Shown here one piece after another: positions 48,806-56,466 of a stretch of DNA of 64,000 bases. How positions within the stretch are numbered: the stretch's first letter is position 1; the number at the start of each line of letters is the position of its first letter. The notes below the pieces were generated by a model that saw nothing but the letters and a program-made list of their open reading frames with translations, did no database searches and was not told where the DNA came from. This stretch comes from Pirellulales bacterium (GTDB lineage Bacteria > Planctomycetota > Planctomycetia > Pirellulales > JAICIG01): the NCBI GenBank assembly GCA_025927475.1, contig JAICLL010000008.1, positions 1 through 64,000 of the forward strand. The letters are read 5' to 3'. Both the position numbers and the translations under genes were made by a program.

Positions 48806-51328
48806 ATGCGATCGATTCGGCGAATGTGGTGGGCGCTCGGGGTTGCGTGCGGGTTGATGGCGCCGGCCGGGCAACTGCCGGCCTGTCGCGCCGATGCGGC
48901 GAAAGCCGTTACCAAAGCCCCGGGCCTGGGCGATCCCGGTCAGTTGAAAAACCTCGAAATCGTGCTCATCGGCGACGCCGTATTACGTGGCCCCGACGCA
49001 CGCAAGCAGGTTCTGGTCGATGGACATTATTCCAGCGGGCAAGTGCGCGATTGGACCAGCCAGGTCGCCTATGAATGTTCGCCGCCGGGCGTCGTGAGCA
49101 TCGACGCCGCCGGCATGGTCACGCCGCTGGCCGACGGCAAGGCCCAGATCACCGCCAAGTCGCCCCAGGGACTCACCGCCGCGGCCGAATTGCGAGTTGA
49201 AAGCTTCGCCACGCCGCGACCCATCAACTTTCCCAATCAGATTGTGCCGATCTTCACCAAGAACGGCTGCAACGCCGGCGGCTGCCACGGCAAATCGACC
49301 GGGCAAAATGGTTTTAAGCTGTCGCTGCTGGGCTTCTACCCCACCGACGACTATGACTACCTGGTGAAAGAGGCCCGTGGGCGGCGGCTCTTTCCCGCTG
49401 CTCCCGAGCGCAGCCTGCTGCTGCTCAAAGCCACCAACAGCGTGGCTCACGGCGGCGGCCATCGGCTGGAAAAAGACGGCTATGAATATCAGCTCATTAC
49501 TCGCTGGCTCGAGCAGGGCATGCCGTATGGCCAGCCCGACGATCCGACCGTCGAACGCATTGAGGTCTTCCCGGCCACTCGGGCCATGGAGCGCGACGGG
49601 CGGCAGCAGCTTGCCGTGCTGGCGTATTACACCGACGGCAGCGCCGAAGACGTGACGCACATCGCTCAGTTCGAATCGAACGACGGCGAGATGGCCGAAG
49701 CGGGCCGGGCCGGGTTGGTCCACACGCTGAACCTGACGGGCGATGTGGCCGTGATGGCCCGCTACCAAGGCCAGGTGGGAGTGTTTCGAGCCACCATTCC
49801 GCTGGGTGTGCAGATCGCCGAGCAAGACCTGCCGCCGGTGCGCAATCCGATTGACGAAGCGGTGTTCGCCAAGCTGCGAGCCTTGGGCATTCCGCCTTCG
49901 CAGGTGTGCGATGACAATACGTTTTTGCGGCGGGTTTCGCTCGATATCGCAGGCCGCTTGCCGACCGCCGACGAAGCCCGAGCCTTCGCCGCCGACACCG
50001 ATCAGGCCAAGCGCGACAAGCTGATCGACCGGCTGCTCGACAGTTCGGCCTATGCCGATTACTTCGCCAACAAGTGGAGCGTGATTCTGCGCAATCAGCG
50101 GGTGAACCAGAACTACACCCGTGGCACCTACGCCTTCCACGATTGGATCCGCCGGAGCTTCATCACCAACAAGCCCTACGACCAATTCGTGCGCGACATC
50201 GTGGGCGCCTCGGGCGAGATCGGCCAAAACCCGCCGGTGGCCTGGTATCGCGCCGTCGCCACCACCGAGACGCAGTTGGAGGACACCGCGCAACTCTTCC
50301 TGGGCATGCGCATTCAATGCGCCCGCTGTCATCATCATCCGTTTGAGCGCTGGAGTCAGCAAGATTATTACTCGTTCGCGGCGTTCTTCTCGCGGGTGGG
50401 ACGCAAGAACGGCATCAACGGCTTGCAGCCGCGCGACGAGCAACGCATTTTCCATAATCGCGGCGCGGCCCGTGCCCGGAACCCGCGCACCGGCGAGCAA
50501 TTGCAGCCGGCTGGCCTGGGCGCCGAGCCGATCGATCCCTCGCCCGACGATGACCCTCGGCAGGCGCTGGTCGATTGGATGGTCTCGCCCGACAATCCGT
50601 TTTTTGCCAAGGCGCTGGTCAATCGCTACTGGAAGCACTTTTTGGGGCGGGGCATCATCGAGCCGGAAGACGACATGCGGGTGACCAACCCGGCGTCGAA
50701 TCCTGAATTGTTGGAGGCGCTGGCCCGGAGCTTTGTCGAGAACCGGTATGACTTGAAGGAACTGATCCGCACGATCTGCCGTTCGAGCACGTATCAGTTG
50801 GCCTCGGAGCCGAACGAATACAACGCCGACGACAAGCAGAACTTTTCGTACTATCACCCCAAGCGGCTGAACGCCGAGGTGCTCTACGACGCGCTGAACC
50901 AGCTTACCGGCACGGTGACCAATTTTAATGGTTTGCCGGCGGGAACGCGGGCGGTGCAATTGCCCGACAGCGGCGTGAACAGTTATTTCTTGACCGTATT
51001 TGGCCGTCCGCAGGCCACCAGTCCCTGCGAATGCGAACGTTCGGTCGAAGCCAACCTGGCCCAGAGCCTGCACTTGCTCAATTCGAACGAAGTGCAAGGC
51101 AAGCTGTCGGCCGGCGATGGCCGGGCGGCGCAGTTGGCCAAGGACAAAGAGCACACCGACGCCGAGAAGGTACGCGAGCTTTATGCCTGGGCCTATGCGC
51201 GTGAGCCCGACGCCGAAGAAATTTCGTTGACCACCAGTTATCTGGCCGACCACGAGAATCAGAAACAGGCCCTGGAAGATATTCTTTGGGCGCTGGTGAA
51301 CACCAAAGAATTTTTGTTTAACCACTAA
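48806..51328 (+). CDS. Exported DUF1549/DUF1553 protein with Ig-like and haem c motifs
   Basis: An 840-residue protein of the planctomycete cytochrome-like DUF1549/DUF1553 family. Signal peptide about 1-29. A bacterial Ig-like domain (about 45-135; VSIDAAGMVTPLADGKAQIT) is followed by a haem-type motif NGCNAGGCHGK (CX4CH) near residue 155. The DUF1549 domain is about 345-545 with VSLDIAGRLPTADEARAFAA and the CARCHHHPFERWSQQDYY motif (CXXCH). The DUF1553 domain is about 575-835 with DWMVSPDNPFFAKALVNRYW and HLLNSNEVQGKLS. Such proteins are secreted and co-occur with sulfatases and PPC proteins; enzymatic roles are unproven. A family F repeat overlaps its stop codon. Confidence 0.88.
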   Translation: MRSIRRMWWALGVACGLMAPAGQLPACRADAAKAVTKAPGLGDPGQLKNLEIVLIGDAVLRGPDARKQVLVDGHYSSGQVRDWTSQVAYECSPPGVVSIDAAGMVTPLADGKAQITAKSPQGLTAAAELRVESFATPRPINFPNQIVPIFTKNGCNAGGCHGKSTGQNGFKLSLLGFYPTDDYDYLVKEARGRRLFPAAPERSLLLLKATNSVAHGGGHRLEKDGYEYQLITRWLEQGMPYGQPDDPTVERIEVFPATRAMERDGRQQLAVLAYYTDGSAEDVTHIAQFESNDGEMAEAGRAGLVHTLNLTGDVAVMARYQGQVGVFRATIPLGVQIAEQDLPPVRNPIDEAVFAKLRALGIPPSQVCDDNTFLRRVSLDIAGRLPTADEARAFAADTDQAKRDKLIDRLLDSSAYADYFANKWSVILRNQRVNQNYTRGTYAFHDWIRRSFITNKPYDQFVRDIVGASGEIGQNPPVAWYRAVATTETQLEDTAQLFLGMRIQCARCHHHPFERWSQQDYYSFAAFFSRVGRKNGINGLQPRDEQRIFHNRGAARARNPRTGEQLQPAGLGAEPIDPSPDDDPRQALVDWMVSPDNPFFAKALVNRYWKHFLGRGIIEPEDDMRVTNPASNPELLEALARSFVENRYDLKELIRTICRSSTYQLASEPNEYNADDKQNFSYYHPKRLNAEVLYDALNQLTGTVTNFNGLPAGTRAVQLPDSGVNSYFLTVFGRPQATSPCECERSVEANLAQSLHLLNSNEVQGKLSAGDGRAAQLAKDKEHTDAEKVRELYAWAYAREPDAEEISLTTSYLADHENQKQALEDILWALVNTKEFLFNH

Positions 51329-51354
51329 AGTAGCAGGCACACTCCGTGTGCCGT
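51327..51354. repeat. Family F repeat unit, solo copy
   Basis: A 28-bp unit (AAAGTAGCAGGCACACTCCG then TGTGCCGT) whose first bases overlap the stop codon of the preceding gene. It is identical to the arms of the adjacent element. Confidence 0.8.
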
Positions 51355-51361
51355 GGCCGTA

Positions 51362-51503
51362 AAAGTAGCAGGCACACTCCGTGTGCCGTAGCATTTTGCT
51401 GAACGGCGTACACCGCACCGCTTCAGCCGTCGGCAAAGCGACAAGAAACGATTGCAACATCGAGAGTGGTAAGCGACGGCACACGGAGTGTGCCTGCTAC
51501 TTT
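51362..51503. mobile_element. MITE-like element with perfect 28-bp terminal inverted repeats
   Basis: Arms 51362-51389 and 51476-51503 are exact reverse complements (28 bp) around 86 bp of unique sequence. A third copy in direct orientation is 8 bp upstream. There is no transposase. The element lies between two exported-protein genes, and frames read straight through it. Confidence 0.72.
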
Positions 51504-51542
51504 CTGCCTCGCACGACGTACGACGCCCAGAATATGCCGCAT

Positions 51543-52268
51543 ATGCACCGCCTCGGCGCGATTTGGTTTGCGATTTCTGCGCCGCTCATCACGGCTTGCG
51601 GACGCGCTGACCAATTGGCGCAGGCGCACGCCGCACCAGCGATTTCGGCAGCCCGGCAGACCGTCGAGGAACCCGTCCAGGCGGCTGCTACGGTCGATCA
51701 AGATTTTGCCGGTCGCTTGCAGCATGTCGCCAACGACTATTTATCCTACGCGCTCATCGACCGCTTAGGCCATTGGGCGCCTGAATTATGCCTCTGGTCG
51801 CCAACCCCGCAATTCAGCGAGGCAGCCCCTGAAGCGCCACACGCACAGAAAATTTATTTCCTGTACGTCAAAGATCCGGACAGCTACGAGGCGCCGGAAG
51901 CGACTCAGCCGGTCGGGCAAGCCATCGTTAAGCAATCTTGGGCGCCCGAGGAAGTCTCGGCGCGCGCCACTGCCGACGCCGATGGCGGCGATGACGAAAC
52001 GAGTCGGCTAGTCATCCCCTACGCATCGCGCGATGGAAAACGGTATCGCGGCAATCATCAAACCGGGCTCTTTGTCATGTTGAAGCTCGATCCTGAGACA
52101 CGGGAAACTGACGAGGGCTGGATTTACGGCACGGTCACCCCGGACGGGAAAAACGTGCTGTCCGCGGGCCGCGTGGAGAGCTGCATGGAATGCCATCAAC
52201 AAGCCAAAGGCGATCGAGTGTTTGGCATCAAGCGAGACGATTCACGGGAGAGCTCTCCAGATAATTGA
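51543..52268 (+). CDS. Cytochrome P460-family lipoprotein
   Basis: About 241 residues. The start MHRLGAIWFAISAPLITACG is a lipoprotein signal with cysteine after a SAPLITA lipobox. The mature part matches the cytochrome P460 domain: IYFLYVKDPDSYEAPEATQP, IVKQSWAPEEVSA, YRGNHQTGLFVMLKLDPETR, WIYGTVTPDG, and the terminal haem-binding VESCMECHQQAKGDRVFG (CXXCH). P460 proteins oxidise hydroxylamine or act in related redox work; here the role is unknown. The upstream frame (to 51381) is only repeat sequence. An ATG at 51534 is an alternative start. The PPC gene follows 31 bp later, after the haem-containing DUF1549 gene, suggesting a periplasmic redox set. Confidence 0.82.
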   Translation: MHRLGAIWFAISAPLITACGRADQLAQAHAAPAISAARQTVEEPVQAAATVDQDFAGRLQHVANDYLSYALIDRLGHWAPELCLWSPTPQFSEAAPEAPHAQKIYFLYVKDPDSYEAPEATQPVGQAIVKQSWAPEEVSARATADADGGDDETSRLVIPYASRDGKRYRGNHQTGLFVMLKLDPETRETDEGWIYGTVTPDGKNVLSAGRVESCMECHQQAKGDRVFGIKRDDSRESSPDN

Positions 52269-52299
52269 TCGTCGTTGCTGCGACACACGGGAGATTTTG

Positions 52300-55200
52300 A
52301 TGAATACAAAGACAAACTGTGATCGGGCCAACGGTGGGACTCGCTGCGCTCGGCCCACCCTACGTCGCGCTCGGCCAATCCGACGCGCTCGGTTTGCCCC
52401 GCTCCTCGCGCTCGTGCCCATTTTCTTCGCCGCGCATACCGCGCTGGCCCAGCTTCCCACCGCCCGGTTGAATGCGGTCTTTCCGGCTGGTGGGCGTCAA
52501 GATACCAGCGTCGAAGTCACGCTATCGGGCAGCGATCTCGACGGCGTCAACCGGTTGCATTTCAACCACGCCGGCATCACCGCCGCGCAGGTCATGGCGC
52601 CGGCGGATGACTATCACGCCCAGCCGCGCCCCGCCGACGGCCGCTTTACGGTGACGGTCGCCGCCGACGTGCCGCCGGGCATGTACGAAGTGCGCGCCGT
52701 CGGCAAATATGGCGTGACCAACCCGCGGTTCTTCGCCGTCGATAACCAAGCCGAAATCAACGAAACCGAGCCGAACAATCAGCCCGGCAAGGCCAACGAA
52801 GTGCCGCTGGGGGCCATCGTCAACGGGCAATCGAATGGCGCCGATCAGGATTTTTATCGCTTCACCGCCAAGAAAGGCCAACGGCTCTTGATCGACTGCC
52901 AGGCGCGGCGGATCGATTCGCGGTTCGATCCGGCGATCGTGCTCTATGATGCCTCGGGCAACGAGCTGCTCAATGTGCACGATGGCAGCCACCGCGACAC
53001 GCTGCTCGATTACACGGTGCCCGCCGACGGCGAATACCTCGTCGAAGTTCACGATTTTATCTACGCGGGCGGCAGCGATTATTTTTATCGGTTGGAAGTG
53101 GGCGCGGGACCGCATGTGGACTTTGTGCTACCGCCCGCCGGCTTGCCCGGCAGCAACCAAGCGTATGAAATCTATGGCCGAAATCTGCCGGACGGCAAGC
53201 CCGTGCCGGGCATGGACATCGACGGGCGACCGCTGGAAGTGGTGACAGCCAATATCGCGCTGCCCAGCACCGAAGAGGCCCAGGGGGTGACGGCCGGAGC
53301 GCTGATCGAACCGTCCGAGGCCGAGATCGACGCGATCGTTTACCGGCATCCCACGCCGCAAGGGCCCGCCAACCCCGTGCTGATCGGACTGGCCGCCGCG
53401 CCCGTCGTTCGTGAGCAAGAGCCGAACAGCGACCCAGATAAAGCCCAAAAGCTCTCGCCGCCGTGTGAATGCGTCGGGCAGTTTTACCCGCTCGGCGATC
53501 ACGATTGGTACACCTTCGACGCCAATAAGGGCGACGCCTGGTGGATCGAAGTGATCTCTCAGCGCCAGGGACAATCGGCCGATCCTTATTTATTGGTTCA
53601 GCAGGTTTCGGTCGACAAAAAGGGCCAAGAACAAGTCAAAGAACTGCAGCAGACCGACGACGTGCGCGGCGGAAACCGCCGCCGCGGGGTCGATTTCGAC
53701 ACCGCTCACGACGATCCGATCTATCGCTTCACGGCGCCAGCCGACGGCGCGTATCGCGTGCTGGTGCGCGATCTTTATTCCAGCTCGCGCGGCGACCCCC
53801 GGTTTGTCTATCGTCTCTGCATCCGCCCTGAGCAGCCCGACTTCCGCCTGGCGGCACTGCCCCGGTTCCCCGGCACGCAGCCCAACCAGCAGCAATCGCT
53901 GGTGTGGACACCGCATTTGCGCAAAGGCGGCAGCGACGAGATCGAGGTGGTGGCTTTCCGCCGCGACGGCTTTGACGATGAAATTGTGGTGACAGCCGAG
54001 GGCCTGCCCGACGGTGTCACTGCGCAGCCGGTCACGATTGCTGCAAATCGTGACTCGACAATCCTGGTGTTGACCGCGGCGGAAAACGCGGCGGCCGCGG
54101 TCACGCCGTTTCGCATCGTCGGCAAAGCGAAGCTGCCGACCGGCGAAGTGACGCGGATGGCCCGCTGCGCCTCGATCGTCTGGGAGGGCAGGCAGAATCA
54201 ATTCAACGCCCGCTCGCGGCTGGCAAGCGAACTCGTGCTGTCGGTGAGCGAGGCCGAGCCTGCGCCGTTCACCTTGGAGATGGGCGCAAAGGTTTTGGAA
54301 ACGTCGCGCGCCGGCAAGCTGGAGGTTCCCATACGCATGACGCAGCGAGGCGACTTCAAGAACAATGTGATACTGTCGCCGGTGGGGCTGCCGCGGGGCA
54401 TTCAGGCGGCAAATCAACAAATGAGTGTGGGTCCGGGCGAATCAAAATTCGTTCTGAACCTGCCGACCAATGCGCCGCTGGGCACGTTCAGCTTTCACGT
54501 GCTCGGCACGGCGCAATACAGCTACCGGCGCAATCCCGAAGCAGTCGAAGCCGCCGAGAAGCACCGGGCCGAGGTCGAAAAAATCGTCGCCGAGCGCCAG
54601 GCCGCGCTGAAGACGGCCAACGACAAGAAAAGCCAGGCGACGAAAACGGCCCAGCAGGCCGAGGCCGAGAAGCAACAAACCACTCAGGCGATGAAAAATG
54701 CGGCGTCGGCGGCAGACAAGGCCGCCGCGCAGCTCGCCGCGGCCAGGCAAAAGCTTGCGCAAGCGCAGGCGGCGGTTGACCAAGACAGCCAGAACCAGAG
54801 CCTGGCGAACTCCCTTAAGGCGGCCAAGCAGGCAGTTGCCGCCGAAGAAGACGCGGCCAAGAAAGCGACCGAGGCCAAGGTCGCCGCCGAGAAGGCACAG
54901 GTTAACGCGGCGGCCAAAGCCAAATCGGCGGCGGAAGCCAAAACCGCCGCCGAGAAGCAAGCGACCGAGGCCGATGCCAGGCTCAAGGCGGCTGGCAAAG
55001 CCAAAACCGTCGCCGACAAAGCATTCAGCGACGCCAAAAACGCCGCCCAGCCGCGCAACAGGAACATCGGCTTTCCCTCGTCGGTGGTGACCGTCAAGGT
55101 CGCTGCCGCGCCGATTACCTTGGCCTTCACCGAGCCGCCGGTTTTGAAGCAAGGCGAGAAGATCGAGGTTCCCGTGACGATCCAGCGACTCTTTGGCTTC

Positions 55201-55437
55201 ACCAGCCAAGTGCAGATCAACGTCTCTGCGCCCGGCGGTGTGAGCGGCTTGAGCATTCCGCAGCTTGTGATTCCTGAGAATCAGACGCAAGGCAAACTGA
55301 TGATCTCCGCCAATGAGAAGGCCACGCCCGGCAATCATGAATTGAAAGTGCAGACCAACTTGCAGTTCAACAATCAAGGCTTGCAAGTGCAGGACAAACT
55401 GCCGCTGGCGGTGGAGAAGGTCGAGAAGAAAAAGTAG
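52300..55437 (+). CDS. Large exported protein with pre-peptidase C-terminal (PPC) domains and coiled coil
   Basis: A 1045-residue protein. The N-terminus is a long basic region followed by a hydrophobic core (FAPLLALVPIFFAAHTALAQ), an unusual signal peptide. Its n-region GGTRCARPTLRRARPIR is encoded by a lone arm of the family C repeat. An Ig/IPT-like domain follows (VFPAGGRQDTSVEVTLSGSD). PPC-type domains are at about 155-265 (INETEPNNQPGKANEVPLGA; YRFTAKKGQRLLIDC) and 365-500 (EQEPNSDPDKAQKLSPP). Beta domains come next. An Ala/Lys/Glu coiled coil runs at about 745-915, and a final beta domain ends it. PPC domains mediate substrate or matrix contact. ATG at 52300 follows GGGAG. Probably works with the two upstream exported proteins. 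Confidence 0.78.
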   Translation: MNTKTNCDRANGGTRCARPTLRRARPIRRARFAPLLALVPIFFAAHTALAQLPTARLNAVFPAGGRQDTSVEVTLSGSDLDGVNRLHFNHAGITAAQVMAPADDYHAQPRPADGRFTVTVAADVPPGMYEVRAVGKYGVTNPRFFAVDNQAEINETEPNNQPGKANEVPLGAIVNGQSNGADQDFYRFTAKKGQRLLIDCQARRIDSRFDPAIVLYDASGNELLNVHDGSHRDTLLDYTVPADGEYLVEVHDFIYAGGSDYFYRLEVGAGPHVDFVLPPAGLPGSNQAYEIYGRNLPDGKPVPGMDIDGRPLEVVTANIALPSTEEAQGVTAGALIEPSEAEIDAIVYRHPTPQGPANPVLIGLAAAPVVREQEPNSDPDKAQKLSPPCECVGQFYPLGDHDWYTFDANKGDAWWIEVISQRQGQSADPYLLVQQVSVDKKGQEQVKELQQTDDVRGGNRRRGVDFDTAHDDPIYRFTAPADGAYRVLVRDLYSSSRGDPRFVYRLCIRPEQPDFRLAALPRFPGTQPNQQQSLVWTPHLRKGGSDEIEVVAFRRDGFDDEIVVTAEGLPDGVTAQPVTIAANRDSTILVLTAAENAAAAVTPFRIVGKAKLPTGEVTRMARCASIVWEGRQNQFNARSRLASELVLSVSEAEPAPFTLEMGAKVLETSRAGKLEVPIRMTQRGDFKNNVILSPVGLPRGIQAANQQMSVGPGESKFVLNLPTNAPLGTFSFHVLGTAQYSYRRNPEAVEAAEKHRAEVEKIVAERQAALKTANDKKSQATKTAQQAEAEKQQTTQAMKNAASAADKAAAQLAAARQKLAQAQAAVDQDSQNQSLANSLKAAKQAVAAEEDAAKKATEAKVAAEKAQVNAAAKAKSAAEAKTAAEKQATEADARLKAAGKAKTVADKAFSDAKNAAQPRNRNIGFPSSVVTVKVAAAPITLAFTEPPVLKQGEKIEVPVTIQRLFGFTSQVQINVSAPGGVSGLSIPQLVIPENQTQGKLMISANEKATPGNHELKVQTNLQFNNQGLQVQDKLPLAVEKVEKKK

Positions 55438-55616
55438 GTATAATCAGAAGACCTAGTCAAAAGGTTGCAACGAGTAGGAGGAAGACGGCAATCAAGATCC
55501 AACTCGGGCCACCCGACTTTGCTCTCTCAGGCGAGGCTTCGTTGACCGACACCAGTAGCTGACTTAGAATCGTTGTAGGCGGCCCTTTGTACACGGGTGC
55601 ACATTAAGGCTCGGGG

Positions 55617-55943
55617 ATGAACAATCATTGCGATGACCGTTGTTATGTTGAGCATCGCGACGGCGGGTACTGGCTCTCCGGCAGCCGCGTATCGCTCGAC
55701 TCGATCGTATATGCCTTTCAGCAAGGACAGCCCGCTGAAAGCATCGCCCATTCGTTCCCCGCGGTCCCCTTGGAGGCGGTCTACGGTGCGATTGCTTATT
55801 ACTTGAGTAATCGCCAGAGGATCGATGAGTATCTCGCGGAGGGGCGGGCACTGTATGAAGCTCAGCGGCAGGCGGCTCGAGCCGCTGATCCTGCCTTCTA
55901 TCAGAAGTTGGCGGAAGCGCGCCGGCAAATGCAGGCGAATTGA
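55617..55943 (+). CDS. DUF433 antitoxin of a toxin-antitoxin pair
   Basis: A 108-residue DUF433 protein. YVEHRDGGYWLSGSRVSLDS and YAFQQGQPAESIAHSFPAVP define the helix-turn-helix core. The tail IDEYLAEGRALYEAQRQAAR probably wraps the partner toxin. Its stop codon overlaps the next gene's start (TTGA), a hallmark of translational coupling in toxin-antitoxin modules. It is the paired relative of the orphan at 20130. Confidence 0.87.
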   Translation: MNNHCDDRCYVEHRDGGYWLSGSRVSLDSIVYAFQQGQPAESIAHSFPAVPLEAVYGAIAYYLSNRQRIDEYLAEGRALYEAQRQAARAADPAFYQKLAEARRQMQAN

Positions 55944-56296
55944 TCGTGCAGGTTTGCTTTCAGGCTGACGCCGACCTGAATGTGGCAATTGTTCTGGCAC
56001 TGCGTCGACGCGAACCGGCCATCGATTTTCAGACAGCGGCCGAAGCCGGCCTCGCGGGTAGTCTCGATTTAGACGTGTTGGCAATGGCCGCCCAGCAAAG
56101 GCATGTTCTTGTGACGCATGATCAGAGGACCATGCCGCAGCATTTCGGGCAATTCATCAGTCAACAAGTGAGCGCGGGTGTACTGGTCGTTCCACAGCAT
56201 CTGCAGATCTCTGTCGTTGTCGATGAGCTGCTCATGATTTGGGGCGCCAGCGAGGCGGAAGAGTGGACGAACCGCATTACCCACCTGCCGCTGTAG
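55940..56296 (+). CDS. DUF5615 PIN-like toxin
   Basis: A 118-residue PIN-like protein of the DUF5615 family, predicted RNases. FQADADLNVAIVLALRRREP at the start supplies acidic residues, LDLDVLAMAAQQRHVLVTHD the second acidic cluster and THD motif, and MPQHFGQFISQQVSAGVLVV the end of the core. Translation appears to start at TTG 55940 within the antitoxin's stop region. A candidate third small gene follows. Likely toxic activity is RNA cleavage; not shown for this family member. Confidence 0.8.
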   Translation: MIVQVCFQADADLNVAIVLALRRREPAIDFQTAAEAGLAGSLDLDVLAMAAQQRHVLVTHDQRTMPQHFGQFISQQVSAGVLVVPQHLQISVVVDELLMIWGASEAEEWTNRITHLPL

Positions 56297-56317
56297 ACCA
56301 CGAATCGGATCCGCCTT

Positions 56318-56437
56318 ATGCCGATGATGACGGTCGAGATTCCGGGTAAGGCGCTCACCGCATTGCGGCAATCGCCGGAAGAGCTCGCATTTACGGTTGA
56401 AATAGACCAGCTCCGAGATGAGTTCAATCGTGCGTGA
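56318..56437 (+). CDS. Short antitoxin-like frame (UPF0175-like N-terminus)
   Basis: A 39-residue frame, MPMMTVEIPGKALTALRQSP then EELAFTVEIDQLRDEFNRA. The start resembles the N-terminal strand-helix of UPF0175-type antitoxins (TVEIPEEVL.ALKETPEEF), but the rest is missing. It may be a remnant of another module or a small regulator. It ends 30 bp before the WD40 gene's ATG. Confidence 0.4.
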   Translation: MPMMTVEIPGKALTALRQSPEELAFTVEIDQLRDEFNRA

Positions 56438-56466
56438 TCCGGTTAATCAAAGAATCAGAGGATTCT

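Noticed and set aside
48983-51484. An 833-codon minus-strand frame opposite the DUF1549/DUF1553 gene
   Set aside because: It is a shadow of GC-rich codon use; the plus strand has haem motifs and known domains.
51381-51542. N-terminal extension of the P460 gene through the repeat element
   Set aside because: The extension is encoded by the inverted repeat; the lipoprotein signal starts at 51543.
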